Assembly (NCBI RefSeq): GCF_024713945.1
Contig: NC_134678.1
Coordinates: 1,798,001 to 1,862,000, forward strand
Source of the DNA: Dermatophagoides farinae
Taxonomy: Eukaryota > Arthropoda > Arachnida > Sarcoptiformes > Pyroglyphidae
Direction of reading: 5' to 3'
Length of the DNA: 64,000 bases
Below are positions 24,484 to 39,500 of this stretch, piece after piece; position 1 is the stretch's first letter, and each line of letters starts with the position of its first letter. The notes under the pieces were generated by a model. The model saw only the letters and a program-made list of their open reading frames with translations, did not search any database and was not told the DNA's origin. Made by a program: the position numbers and the translations under genes.

Positions 24484-25575
24484 TCAATTGATTATCTGTA
24501 CATGATTCTCTTCAAGCATTTCATCCAATTCTGTTCGTAATGCTTCTGGAAGAAATTGTCGTGCACGTTCATAATCACAACGTTTCATTGTTTGTCCATA
24601 TTCCAATTTTTCCAGATGATAACCAAGACCCATTCGTTTTAATACTTCAAAATCATCGTGAATTTCAAATGAGCTATCAAAATTGAATAGATATTCTGAT
24701 TTATCACGTGATATTGAACAATCGATTAAGGTATCTTTATCGGTATTAACAATGATGAATGGAAGTTTTATTATAGAATTTGGATCCGGCATTTCAGTCA
24801 TTTGATTACGATCAGCAAGATTTTTGAATGCAATCTGTTGTATCAATAAATCACGTAATTGATCCTTTTTCTCTTTGATTCGCTGTTGACGTTGAGCACG
24901 TTCATTTTCCAATTCGGAACATTCCTGAACGGCATTAGTAGGTAAGCCAATCCATTTGATCTCTTTTTTTTCTTTTGATATGATATTAATGGCCATCAAT
25001 ACATTAAGGGCATCGTAAACACGGCGACGAATATTCTTTTGATCAAATGGTTCCTGATCATTCCCCGTTTGAAATGATGCACGACTAGCGATCGGATCAT
25101 CACTGAATTCGGCTACCAATTCATCGGCAACTTCATTATAAGTGGTTGTTCCTTTATTACGAACTTTTTCGCAAACCTTAGAAAAACAAAAAATTTGAAA
25201 CAAAACATAACAAACATTACAATTGAAAATTACCTTCATAGAGAAATGGCGAAGACCTTTACCCGTTTTGGAATCTTGTTTTTTTCGTTTCATTTGTGAT
25301 GAAGGTGATTTAGGATATTTGATGCCGTTCGTACCAGATGATTTATTGGTAATGACCTGAGTTTTTCTAGCAATAGAATTTGTATGCAATGGTGCCGATG
25401 ATGATAACAATAGAGATGATTCGCTGCTTTTTTTTAAATTACGTATGTGTAACAAATTAAGTTTCCAGAAATTTTACATAAAAACTCAAAATACAAACCT
25501 ATTGTTGTTTAGGACGAAAAATTTCTTTTCATTGTTAGTGTTATTGAGACCATTGATTGATGGTGATGAATACAT
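24484..25575 (-). CDS. TFDP: E2F dimerisation partner (DP transcription factor), 3 exons
   Basis: DP proteins heterodimerise with E2F and bind E2F sites to control S-phase genes. Minus-strand exons are 25575-25499, 25423-25234 and 25176-24484, giving 319 residues. The winged-helix DNA-binding domain shows [31 protein letters not shown] and the invariant [21 protein letters not shown] with [11 protein letters not shown] coiled coil ([20 protein letters not shown]) and the DP marked-box region follow. The 57-bp intron interrupting SMK/VCEKV is a multiple of three and contains no stop, so it reads through if retained. The first intron ends in tandem acceptors (AAG then CAG), so one serine may be optional. 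The N-terminal 60 residues are a Ser/Asn-rich tail. It is convergent with the acid phosphatase. Confidence 0.93.
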
Positions 25576-26640
25576 TTTGTCAGAATTGATGAAATGTTTC
25601 AATATTTAGATGAATATTTGGTTAATGATGATTTTGTTTAATTAATCGCGATTATTCGTTAATCAGCCAAGGTTTTTTTTGTCAATAATGGTATGTGTTT
25701 CAAGCAATCCGATTGTGTCGAATATGGCAAAGGAAAAAGTCAACAATTTACAGCTATTAGTTTGAAATTTTTTAACCACGAGTTGATGTTAAAAAGGAAT
25801 TTCTCATCCGTTTTCGATTCAATGAAGATGAGAATCGAGGATTTTACTCCTTGAAATTGAATGTGTGTATACGTTAGAGCCCAAATTAAGGCACCAGAAA
25901 AAAGGTGTTTTTTTTCGGAAGTTGTGCGCCTTCAACTACTATTAACCATCAATCCACAATTCAACCAACATACATACACAGCTGCTGCTGTTTCCAAAAA
26001 AAAAGCAGTTTTGAGGGAGAGTTTTTTTTTTTTTTTTTTTTGATACATACACACAAAATCTTTGGCAATCCACAGAAATATAAATGCATGCATGCATGCA
26101 TGCAGAAAACAAGCCAATGAAAAATATGCCTGATTTTACGAACAACATACATAAAAACACAAGGCCAGCCTTGCACTCTGTGTGTGTATCAATATATATA
26201 TGGAGGAAGATGAAAACGACAACGAGGAGGATGAATTTTTGAAGGAGGTGACAGAATTCAATTTTTTCTTTTCATAAACATTGTTATTTGTTATTGATCA
26301 TTGAAATCTTTGAATTCTATGTTCAATATGTAAAATATTCTTCCAATCAATGAGAATTTTTGGTCAAAATTTTTTTTTTTTTTTTTGGAAAAAAAGATTA
26401 ATAAATTTTTTCAATTTTTTAAAAAAAAGTTCTTGAAAAATAAATGAAATGAAAAAGAAAAATGAAGAAAAATCTAAACGCATGCGTTTGCTCTGGGATC
26501 TCTGTTGAGTTTTATTCTTTTTTTTTCATATATGAAAATCCAGTCACATCATCATCATCTATGAATCTCCTCCTCTTTTTTCCTCTCCCTCCTCATCCTC
26601 GATTTTTTTCCAGCATTCGCTATCATTTAACCGGGGTTGA

Positions 26641-26652
26641 TTTGGCGCGAAA
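26641..26652. promoter_or_regulatory. Candidate E2F/DP binding site upstream of TFDP
   Basis: The sequence TTTGGCGCGAAA carries the E2F consensus TTTSSCGC on both strands (TTTGGCGC one way, TTTCGCGC the other). It lies about 1.07 kb upstream of the TFDP start codon. A weaker TTTTGGCGG follows at 26701-26709. GC-rich 12-mers are rare in this AT-rich desert. Autoregulation by E2F/DP is known for E2F genes in other animals; its use here is inferred. Confidence 0.35.
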
Positions 26653-29600
26653 TGATGTTTATCACTTTCATCACCAGTGGTCGACACTAACAGAGTTTTT
26701 TTTTGGCGGTTTTTAATCGATGTTATATGATTGAAGTAACTTGTCGATAGAGGGTGCTGATTTTTTTTTCGAACTTTATTTTGTCTATATATTTGTTTCA
26801 AATCATATGGAAATTTTTAAGATTCATTATCATATGGATCGTTTCCACCCATTCCAAATCAAGTGCTACAAACAACAAGCAAAACACAATAAGGAAATCA
26901 ATTATAGCCATCCATGATATCCGGTGTTTGTGGTTTTTGTGTGTGTTTTTTCTGTTCGTTTGGTCATTTTTTTAGCTTTCTTTTATTTTCTCACACGCCC
27001 ACGAACACAAATCTAGATCATTTGTCATACAATTAAGTAATTTATACGATTCAACCAAGAGAATCGTTGTAAAACTCATTGATTTGATTATTGGATCGGT
27101 GTACCACAAAGCGTGACAAACAAACAAACAAAAAATAATAAATGAGTATCGTTACATTCAATGTCCATAACGTTGTTATTCTGATTTCAAACAAATTAAT
27201 ATATCGATGTTCAACGGATTCAATTCGGGTGGGTGGGTCTGGTGGAAAATCCTTTTTTTCAAACTTTGAAAAAGGAAAATTGGCTACAATCATTAGCAAA
27301 GAAAAAAGTAATGACAAAAACAGAAATTTTGTTGTTTTATAAATCTTTATTTGAAGCAACCAAACCATTCTGTATTATTATCATTATTGTGTGATATTCC
27401 AAATGGTATAATATTCTTGATTTGAAAAAATGTGCTATTTTTTTCATGTCTTCAAATGATTGACTATCATCGATAACAACAACAAACATTAAATCGAATC
27501 GGCTGGTATTGTTTTGTAGCACCTGAGCTCCATACACCACCACCACCAACAACAACAACAACAACAGCAAAAACATGTAATCTACAACCAATCATAAAAA
27601 CAATGATGATGATGACTTGAATGCATTTTTCTAAGAATTATTTTTTCGATTTTTTTTCTGTTTAGTTTTTTTTCCTTGGAACCAAGATTATTTGTCCTGG
27701 TGATGATACCATCATTTGAACATAAACGCAAACGCACACACACACACACACGTTTTTAATGATAATGGTAAACAAAAATTCATCTATGGTGTCCCTTTTC
27801 TAAATCATCAGCCAACAATCCAATCCATTCAATGGACTTTATTGGCTATTATATAAAATAAATAAAATGAACCAGAAAAATCCAGTCTCAGTGATCTCAT
27901 CAGTTTTTTTTCCGGCACCAGAAAAAAAATAACCCGGTAAAGTTTTATATAAAGAATCTTGATAAAGATTGTTATTTGTATAAATATATCAAACACAAAT
28001 TTTCTATTATTCTAAGCAAATATTATATACTTGGTTTGTAAAATTTTTTTTCCCATTACTAATGTTCCAACTAACAACACACACACACACACATTTGTCC
28101 CTAGGGCCATAATCCTAGTGTATTTCCCACATTTGTACTTCTTATATTCGTTTGGTTTTTTTTTTTGTTTGTAATATTTGGCACCAAATAAGACAAAAAA
28201 AAAAAGAATTGCATGAAGTCGAATTTCTCCATCGCCCTAAAACCATTCTTTTGATTCTTCGTATCATCATCATCATCATCATCATGTTTGGTTAGTACGA
28301 TATTTGAGTTTCTTTGATGTTTTTTTTCCTCGTCGTAATCATCATCATCATCATCATGAAAAAGCAAGAAAAAAAAGGAAAATTTCCTTTTTTTTCTTTC
28401 GTTCTTTTTCAATTCTTTGGACCAATAAAGAAACGCATACACGCAAGATTTTCATTTATTCTCGGGAACAACATACACACAGCAGGGAATAATCTCTAAA
28501 CTGTATGTATGTGTGTGTGTGTGTGTTTGTTTGTGTGGCAGTGGTATGCAATACAAATCAATACAATGAAATTCAATGGTAATATAGTGATAACTATAGA
28601 AAACGTTTTTTTTTTCGGGCACCCAGATGTTCTCACATGAGTGTTTGAAGAGAATATTCTCTCTCTGTTTTATTCTTTCTTCCTTTAAAACGCGCGCACT
28701 AGCAGAAATTTGGAAATTTTTTTTTTCCTAGGCTAAAAACAGAAGAATTTTCAAATGGATAAAATACCCCATAAATGTAACATCAACCATTAGTACCCAC
28801 GGAACTTTTGTTGATGGCGACAAATCATCGATCGTGTTTGTGTGTGTTTGTGGCTATTCATAAAATTTTCGCATTCTCGAATTGTCGCACGTCCATATTG
28901 ATTTTGTCTATTGTGGTCAATAATTGACAATTTTGTTTTCTACACAAACACACACATTAATAGGTCATCTATATCAGCATCATCATTCAACAGTAAACGC
29001 ATTGACCTTTGATCCAACATTAATTTTTAAACAACAGAAAAAATAAACAATCGTATTATTGAAACCAGAATTTAAGGTGCCTGTTTTTTTTTGTTATCGT
29101 TATTACTTTTTTTCTATCGTTCTTCAAATCCATCATCCGTCATTTGTTATACTCTATGAATTGTAAGTTTTATCCAATCCATTGATTGATTAAATGACAT
29201 AATGGCAAATAGAGTATATATTCCAGATAATTGATTCTTATGTTCTGAGTTTGTCTTCGTAAAAAAAAATTATTAGAATATTGACAATGACAGATAATAA
29301 TGATAGACAATAATGAAAAGTTAATGAGAACAGAATTTTTCGATTCATACGATTAATACCTTCGACCACATAAATAAATTGATGAAATTGATACCTTGTA
29401 TACATAGTGTATGTGTGTGTGTGTGTGTGTGTACACATGTCATGTTTTACAAATTAGTCTATAGAAATGAAAAAAAAAATCCTAATACCTTTTCTTAGGA
29501 TCGATGATTAACATTATCAATAATTGATTTGTTGCAATTCTATTCACAATTTCGATGGTCCATACATCAATACACGCACACAGAAATATCTTCTGGATAA

Positions 29601-32600
29601 TCTTTTGTTTCCAACGAAAAAAAAAAATAAATAGTCACTCTTGACAACCAGAAAATAGAGAATCGGAAAATAGAAATCTATTTTATTTTTCACATTGTGA
29701 TCAAAGAATAATTTCAATATCCTTTTCTTTTGTTACTTTCGTTTTTTTTTACTGTGTAGGATTCTCTCGAGAGACAGTTTTTTATTCATTCATTCTTTTT
29801 CTCTATACAATGGTTAAGCTGTTTTCTTTGCATGTGAATCATAATCTTGATTTTCACATTACAAATGTGATTTTTTTTCCATTCTCTCGGTAACGGAAAT
29901 TGTCGTTTTTTCTTTTTTATTATTCTTATTCTTATTAGCTTACCAATACACTTTTGGATGGTACATTTTGTTCATCAAGTCTAGTCGGTAATAATTTTTC
30001 TTCTTATTTTTTTTTTTTTTTTTTGCTCCATCAAAACGGACATTAAAACATAACAGCATTGTGTGAGAATTTAATGTGTCCCAAAACGGCCATTTTCAAT
30101 TTTTTTTTTTTTTTTTTGATTTGCTTTGATTTGGATATCTATTTCCTTTACACTTTTTGAATTGTATTACTTTTTTTGTGTTTGTCTGAATGTCTATAAA
30201 AAGTTTGAATTCGATCAATTTTTTTCAGCTCAATTATTGATTAGTTCAATTTTTTTCAATTTTTTAAAAATTTATTTGGCTTTCGCTGGAATCTGGATTG
30301 AAATCTATTATTCTTTTTCATTGCATAAATTCATAAGAAAATTCTGTTCATCTATCCACCGAACTTTTGTGAAAAGAATTGTTCCCTTTTTTATATTTTT
30401 ATGACAGCGTGAATGAATGAATGAAAGAAAAAAAATTAGGAAAAAGTTGGTCGAAATGAATTTTCAGAATTTTTTTTTTATTGTCTTACACACACACACA
30501 TTTCTTTCTTTTTTTTATATCCAAGTTCCATTCATATTGTTTCTTCTATTGTAGTTTAGTTTTTTTTCACTACTTCTTGGATCAATCTCAACGAATCATC
30601 CATGATCATACACGTTGACAAAGATTTTAACTTTGCCATCACATTTTCGTTCGTTGGTTGCTGTTGTTGTCTCTCCACACCCCAGTCATTATTATTGTCG
30701 TTGTTTGGTTCTGGATCAATAGTTGCCGCTTTTTTTTGTTCTTTTTTTCATACATTCTTATTCAGTTTTCTTTTCTTTAGCTGTCAGTTTTTTTGTTGTT
30801 GTTGTTGTTTTGTTGTCATCGTCGTCGTTGTTGTTGTTTTGTTTCTGGTTTGTTGCTAGTTTTTTTTTGTCCAAGATCAGTTTCAATACAAAAGAACATA
30901 TTTTACCGGTGCATTGTTACGAACCAGAATTCATGAATTCTTTTTTTTTCACTGTTCGTTCAAATAGCAACAGGAATCTTTTTTTTTCTTGTGGCTAATT
31001 CATTATTGTCGAAACAAAACAACAACAACAACAACAAAAAAAATTCTCTTATTTGGTTGTCATTTTTCTTCATGCATGTTGTTGTTCATTGGTATTTGGC
31101 ACCACATCATAAAATTACTTTAACAACAACAAGAATCTAGATGTGTTGTTTCAGAGTTTGTTATGATGATGATGCTGTATTTTTTTTTTCGTTTCTGTAC
31201 ATGTGGAATTGATGACGTTGACCAAAATTACATTTGGAAAATGTCATGATCATCATCATCATCATAATCAAACTGAAAAATAACTGCATAATTAATACGA
31301 CACATGACAGCTTCATTTTTTTTTTTTTTTTTTTTTGAAGAAAAAAAAATATTTCTTCTCTTCTCTGTCTCTTGTTTATTTCAATTCATTTATATTTTAG
31401 ACAGAATTTTTTTTTTTTTTGGATTATTCCAAACACACATTTTGGGAAAAAAAACTTTATTAACTCATTTGGGATTTGAATACAGAAAAAAAAAATATTC
31501 TTTGCCCCTAATGATAATTCCGCTCAATAGTATTGATTAAAACAAACAAGAAAAAAGAAATGTTCTGTAACCCACCATCATGGATAGAATCAAGATTCCA
31601 TTTTTTTTTGAACTTTTTTATTACCATCAGAAAAAAAAGAATTTGTTTCTTGTCATTTACTTTTTCTCTAGACATGTGAGATTCTAAATATAGAACAGGC
31701 TTAAAAATTTGATTTGATTATGACAATGAAATCGAAAAAAAACTTTTTTGGATCATTCTAAAAAATTTATTAATAATGCTGATGACTTAAGCTTACTTTT
31801 TGACAATTCATTTGTGAATCACTCCAACATCGCCACATATTATCATTGTTTCATCAAGACAATAGGATTTCAATGAAACTTTCAAGAATTTATTGAATAA
31901 AATGAAATTGAACGAATAATGATTAAAACTTGACAAAATCTAATCTAATCATGATCAAATGATGATGATGATTATGATGAAAATTATTAGCCATAATTAT
32001 TATCTGATAAAAACCGCCTATTCTTATTTTTTGGTCAATGTCTTTATGTCACGCATATACAATACACACTGAGAAAAAAAAATTATTATCAACGTGCATT
32101 TTGTTTCAATCAATTTTTTTTCTGTTTACTTTCATTCGGTTTAGTGAATCATATGATTCCTTGGAAACGGTATTCAGTTTTTTTTCTCTTTCTTTTTTTT
32201 TTGTTCAGGGCAGAACCATAGAAAAAATGAAGAATAATAAGACTGGTTTGGTTTCGGGTTGCTTAGTTTTTGGTTTTGGTTTGTATTTTTTTTTTTTTTT
32301 TTTGGTTGTTCCAATTTTCATCATTTTCAAAATGTCTTTGATTAATTAAATCATCAATAAATTTTTCGTTTCTCTTTTCCATTTTTTTTTTTTTTTTTTT
32401 TTTTGGTAATAAAATACGATGATCGACAACGGAAGAAAATGAAATACAAATCGTAATATTAACACATTTATATTTAGGAACCAAAATAAGAAAAAAAAAT
32501 CTCGATCCAAATGAATATTTGAATTATGATTCCATTCAATTGATTGAATATACAAGAATGCTTGTGTTTTTTTATTTTTTTTTATTTTCTCACGTCGTGC

Positions 32601-33512
32601 CTACGGCTCACTAACAAAACATTGTTATATATTCAATGATCACTTTCGAAAAAAAAGTCAAGTTAACTATTTTCAAGTAGTATTGCTATATCAGACAAAA
32701 AAAATGCTAGAATATTCTGCATGTTTTCAAGTTTGAGTATTTTGTTCAACCAGTAGCCCATCATCATCGTCATCATCATCATGATCATCATTAGAAAAAA
32801 AAGTAAAGTGGAATTCGACATTCCGATTTGAACATTTGAAATCAAAATAAAAAAAACCCAAATAGATGAAGAAAAAAAAAAGAAATTAATAATCGATGAA
32901 CCGAATCAAATGTATAGAAATCATTGCTAACCAATGATTCCAACACAATGATCCAACACGATTCATTACTGTTATTAGGATGATGACTATTTATTTCAAA
33001 ATGAATAAGACAATTGTCTATGAAAATCGAAAACAATTTTCAATTGTTTTTTTTTCTGCACAATTTCGTTTTCATTGTTTTTATATTGTTTGGTTAGTTT
33101 AGTTGTCATTGTCGTTGTCTTATTCACCATCAGACAACAACAACAACAACAACAAAAAAATTATTGTTATACAACTGGTGCCATTCATTCATTCATTCAT
33201 TTATCCATTCAATGATTGTTTTTTCACTAAAAATTCTCTCTCGCTCTCACTCACTCTCATTATCATTCGAAACCAATCGATTTGATTTCAATTATATAAT
33301 GGAAAAATAAATCCAAAAACAACTACAGTGAATATAGACAACAAGCAACAACATTTAAAAGTTTGATCTAAAATTGTTTTGACATTTTTTTTTGTTGAAT
33401 CCAAATGTTTATGCTAGTTGGATTTTTTTTTCTTATTGGTTTCACAATAAATAACAACAAAAACTTTTAGTCTGGTTTTTTTTTGTTGGCTATTTGGGTT
33501 CTCATTGTCTTG

Positions 33513-33514
<2 letters not shown>

Positions 33515-33544
<30 letters not shown>
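33515..33544. repeat. (GT)n microsatellite, about 30 bp
   Basis: A pure GT run within the desert, representative of many (GT)n/(CA)n tracts in the window (others near 9495, 14047, 42100, 46246). Confidence 0.9.
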
Positions 33545-33547
<3 letters not shown>

Positions 33548-36500
33548 TGAATCTGAATGGATTCAAATGGACTGCGTGATACATGGATTTATATTTATGT
33601 GTCCATCATGTATACATGATGATCCACATGAGCATGATTCATTTTTGTTATTCATTTCATTTTTAATCCATGTGTTCAATATATTCAATTTTTTTTTCTG
33701 GTTAAAATTATAGTAATGATAATCTTGGGATTTCTTTCTAGAGAGAAAGAGAGAGAGAAAAGAAAAAAACTTCACATTCATGATCATGATCATAAATCGA
33801 TTGATGAATAAAACAGTTTAGTTTATATAAATAATGGATGATGGACTGTAATCATCATCATCATCATCATCGTTATTATTATGGCATAATGGATGCTTAA
33901 CCAAAAAAAAAAAAAAACGGAACCATACCGAAAACAAAACAAAACGAACAAAAAAAAAGTAATTTCAAATTCAAATAATTGTCTTCAATATATTTTTTCT
34001 TCAATACAGAATTTTTGTTTGTTTTTTTTCCATATCACAGACTGTCAATTCAAATCATCATCAATGATGATGATGATGATTATGATAATAGTATCTTACT
34101 GAAATCCAAATTTAAAATGATGATGATAATTTTCATTTGTGTTTTTTTTTCGAAATTGAATCTATTTTTTTTTGTTTGCATCATCATTTTCATTGTTGAT
34201 CAATGGTCTTTTTTTTCTTGGTTTTGAATTTGTAATAATAAACTTTAATGATTGTGTGTGTGATTGAGTTGATTGTTTTTTTTGTGGCTATAAATGTTTT
34301 TCACGTTATGATACGATTATACAGTCTCATCTTAAACGATGGACAAGAAAAGAATGATGAAAAATCATTGATAATCATCATCATCATCATCAAATTTCAA
34401 CAACACAATTCAATTTGTATTTTATTATTATTGTTGTTGTTGTTGTTGTCGTCGTTGTTCCACATCAAGTATTCATGTCACTGTCGATTATTGTTGTCGA
34501 ATTCGTTAGATCTATTTTTTTTTCTCCCCCGCTGCTCACATTTATAGTAGCCATATAATGATTGTTCAAATATCATTTCATTTCATTTCATTTTTTTCAA
34601 TGGTCAAAAACGTGATTGATTTTCTTTTTCCCACTTTTTCACCCCCTAAACATATACTTTTTTTAAAAAAAATGTCCATTTATTCCCCAGAAAAAATTAT
34701 TGATGTTGTTGAACGGTCTTGGTCAATGTCCTTTTTGTTGTTCAAAAAAAAAAAAAAAAAAAAAAATTTCACCTAGCCCTCTTCTACTATAGTGAGAGAA
34801 ATAAACAGATGTGCACCGCGATTGAAAAATTTGTGTGTGTGTTTTTTCCATCATTTTGGTTCCATCATTTCGCGAAATACACAAACAAACACAAAAAGAA
34901 CAGACAGGATGAGAACATTTACAATCGTTGAAGTTTGTGGCGTGATGAAATAAATTATTCAATATAAAACCAAACAAACAAATAATGCATCAAATGCATA
35001 ATGCACACACAAACAAAAAAAAACAAGCAAGCAACAAAATAATCCAAAATGTAACGGGAACAATGATGTTCATCATCAATGAAAAATTGATTCCACACTA
35101 ACCATTTTAGCCAAAGAAAAAAAAATAATCGAAAATAAATTCTTGTCGTATGTGTTTTCGTGGACCATGTTCGATTTGTGTTAATGTGTATGTGTGGAGA
35201 AAAATGTTTTTATTCTCACAATAACAACAACAACAACAACAACAACAACATTAACATATGAATAAATGTAGATCGAGACAAATATTCAATGAATTCATAT
35301 TTTTTACATTTCAAATTCAATAGTAGAATCATGTAGTATATAGTTATCACCGGATTCTATCATCATTTTTATTATTATTATTATGAATGTTGTATTTTAT
35401 TCAGATTCATTTATGCAGTCTTTCATCATAAAGTTTCTGGAAAATATTGTTTTTTTTTCACTCTCATAAGGTCTGGTTTTTGTTTAGCCTATTCCCATTC
35501 TGCATATTTTCCTGTCCAGAATTTTGTTGTTGATGATGATGATGATGATTTTATGGTATTCTGTTTTTTTTCCTGGTTCCAGAAAAAAAATTCATGCTGA
35601 TAAATTGCATGAGCGGAATTTTTCTTTTTTTTCACATCTTTCTAAACTCCAGGTTTCGCGATGATGATGATGAGTTTTTTTTTACAAATGAAGTTTGTTC
35701 CAGCGAATCTTTTTTTTCATCTTCAACTACTACATTATGCACACACAAATTATTATAACCAGAATTAAGTTATAATGATAATGATGATTATAATAAAAAC
35801 AACAACAACATCCAGAACTGTAATTCATATTGGAATAATTATAACATTTAGAATCCGGTCTTCATCATCATCATCATACTAATATAACCATTATTTGGTT
35901 CGTTGATTTTTATCTTCATCATTGATTCTGTATGTTACACACTTGCAGTGTTCATTATTCATTCAAATCATATAGAATCTAAAGTACAGAAAAAAAGATA
36001 ATGGATAAAAAAAAACAACAACAATGAAGGACCCGTATTCGGATTGTTGTTGTTGATTTTCTTTCTTTCTGTAATTACTTTCCAACAAACCAACCTCAGG
36101 CCCTAAAATTGAGAAATTCTTTTTTGGTTACAGAAAGCTATGTATGTGTGCGTATCATATAATACGTTGATGATGGAATTTGTTCCACCAGAATACTGTA
36201 GAATATGAATTCAAAGATACGACGATTCCAAATAAAAAACAATACAATACATTTGATATGATGTGAATGTGATTGATCACGCTAATATTTACCAATTTTA
36301 ATTGGATTATTTTCTTCTTATTTCTTGTTTTTATGGATATTCAGTTTTTTTTTCTTTTCATTCTTTGTTACGTTACGATGTAAATTGTAAAGAATCATCA
36401 TTCTGATGAAATTCAAGCTGATTATTATCATTTATTATTCTCCACATACGTGTCTATATGATGATATTATGTTTGATTATCGATTCTGATCACAACTCAA

Positions 36501-39500
36501 AAAGTAATGACAATGAATGGATGAATGAATAAATAAAATTGTGAATTGATGTTTGATTTGATTTTCTTTGTTCTTTGTTTTACTTGTTTTTGTTAATCTA
36601 TTTTGAATAATTTTCCCGTGTTGATGATGATGATGATTCTTTAGAAAATTTCTTGATTTACTTTCATAGAAATCTTATATAATAATGGGAATTGTTGTTG
36701 TTGTTGTTGTAGTTGTTGGCAACAATCTTATTGTTAAATATCCTTTTGCTTTTTTTTCCTTGTAAAAAGATTTATTTTAGCTTCAGATTTTTTTTTCTCA
36801 TTCTTTGTCGGCACTGCTGCTTGACTGCCATTCTTCACTAAATTCATACTAATGAGCGCGACAAAACGATTTCTTGTGAATCAATTTTTGTTTTTGTCTT
36901 TTTTTTCTGGCTTTTCTTTTCTTTCTCTATATCCTATGCACTCTATATGTGATGCTAATGATGATAGAAAAAAAAACTCAAATAAGCTCATTCATTTAAT
37001 CACATTTCATCGGCTAAATATAAAGAAAAAAGAAAAGAAATTTGAATCGAGTGAATCAAAATGGAAAAAAAACTTTAACAAATGAATTTTTCCACTTCAT
37101 TTGTCTATAAACGAGATATATAGAATTTTCGATAATGGGAAAAAAAAATTCATTCTTTGTGCTCGAAAAAAAAACAATCATTCAAATGAATGGCTGACTG
37201 GAAATCAAAATAAACGAAAAATTCTTTAAATCCGTTTTTTTCATATTTTTTCCAAAAAGATCATGCTATGATACCGAATCTTTTTCTCTTTGCATTTGAT
37301 ATTGTTTGCGAGAAAAATTGAAAAAAAAATTCTTTACGATTGCTTTAGGATAAATGACATTTAACCTATTGTCAAAGCATTCAAAAAAAATCGTTTTTTT
37401 TTTAAAAATTCTGATAGTTATAAATCGCTTCAAGATCCATCATTCTACTCATTAAATCTGTTTTTTTTCTCTCTTTCTCTCTCTGTACGTCATACAGGAA
37501 TCCGTTTCTGTTTCTGTTTTTTTCGGCATTATTATTGTTTTCATAAAGCTTGAGGCCAAATTGAAAACAAACAATAACAATGACAATAATAACAACAGCT
37601 GAAGCTTGTCTGAATTGTTCAATGTTTCTCATTCATTTTTGGGATTTAGTAGCTGCCAAAATTTTGGCCACTACTATGTTTATTGTGTCATTATTCTGCT
37701 ATTGGAACTATAAATTCATTTATTTATATTGTACAGAATATATTTTTGTTGTTTGTTTGGATCGTTTGTTTCAAGATCAATTACTCATTGATCATTATGG
37801 CTATGTTGTGTGGGAATTGAAACAGATATACAATGTGTCCGACAATTTGTGTGTGTGTGAATGTGTATCATTATTATTATTATTAACGCTGCCATGTATT
37901 GTTTGTTTGTTTGTTTGTTCGTGTTTGACTGACATTTTGACAAACGACGGTAAATTTATAGAAGAAGAAGAAGAAAACTTTTGCCTAGTGTTACTTTACA
38001 AGTGTGAAATGTATCGAGAATTGCCATGTCTGTCGTTTATTCGATTATATTGTTCTATTCTATGCGTTTTGTTTTGTTTATTCTGTTGTCCCAAATGACT
38101 TTATATTTCAGAATCGAAACTTTATTCGATTTCTTTGGACAAAATGAATGAAAAAATTTTCTTTTTAGTTTTATTATTGTTCAATTTATTTGGGATTTTT
38201 TTTGTCTACTTCAATCACCTGGAACGGTGATCGGAATCCGTGAACAAAGAAAGCGAAAAAAGAATAAAAACCATTGATCAGTGTTCCATCGAATGGAAAT
38301 AACAATGAATTGATATAATCATTATGAATGATGATTGTATCCAATTTATGAAATCGCATACAATCCATAATGATTATCATGAATTGTCTGGCTGAAAGAA
38401 TTTTCTATATAAAAATGAAGCAATAAATCATTTGTCGTTGTCGTCTTTTTTTTCGTCGTTGATGATGGTTGTATGATTCTGTTAGCAATAATAATAATAA
38501 TAATAACCGCCCACAAAATGCAATCAGCATACCACAAAAATATCTATGATGATTATGATGATAAACTATCGTGGGTAATTTTTAAAAAAACAGCCATCTT
38601 AATACCATCATTATTTTTCCAAGTAATGTCTATATTGATTTAGATTTATACACACACACACACACACACGCGCCAAAAATATAAATATGAAAACACTTAC
38701 GTAAATTGATCCATTGAATGAATTTTTTTTTAACAAATTCAAATAAATTGAATGGATGGATGAGTGAATGAATGAATGAATGAAAAAAAACGAAATGTAA
38801 TAAAATGAATTTAAATGTTCAAAAAAAAAATTCAGGAATTTTTTTCGTTCACAAAATTCGTGTGTTTGCTTCTGCAACGACCGACTCAATTCAATTCTCA
38901 TTCACTTTTTCTCCATTAAAAAAGTTGTCATGAAATTCTTTCAATTTTATATCCCGCTTTCATCATTTGTGTCTTTTGGACTTTAAAATTAATTAAATTT
39001 TAAATCATTAAAATTTTATTCCAATTTCGATGCTGGTTTTTATTCAATGTGGGTGGTGATGTTATTTTTTTTTTTTGTCTCGTACATTCATTTGCAATAT
39101 CAAAACGAAATTAAAAACAGAGGAAAAAAAAGAATTCCATCAGGAAGAATTGAATGATTTTCACCTGTTTTATGGTATGGCGGCAAGAATTTGATCAATT
39201 TGTTTTGGCAGGAATGTTTTCATTCAGATTTATTCATCATTTTTTTTTGTCTGATTGAATTTGAATTTTCTTTTGCACTAACTTTGCATCATCATCATCA
39301 TCAAAATGGTGATTAGACTTGAATTTTGACTCAAAATTCATAGAATTTTCATTACATAAATTGAAAAATGTCGAAACAACAACAACAACAACAATTGAGC
39401 AAAAAATTATGATGGAAAATGGTATGTAAAAATCTTGTCAGAAAGAAAAAAAAATTGAAGCCTTGAGGGTGTTACGAATAAAAAAAACTTGAAAATAAGT

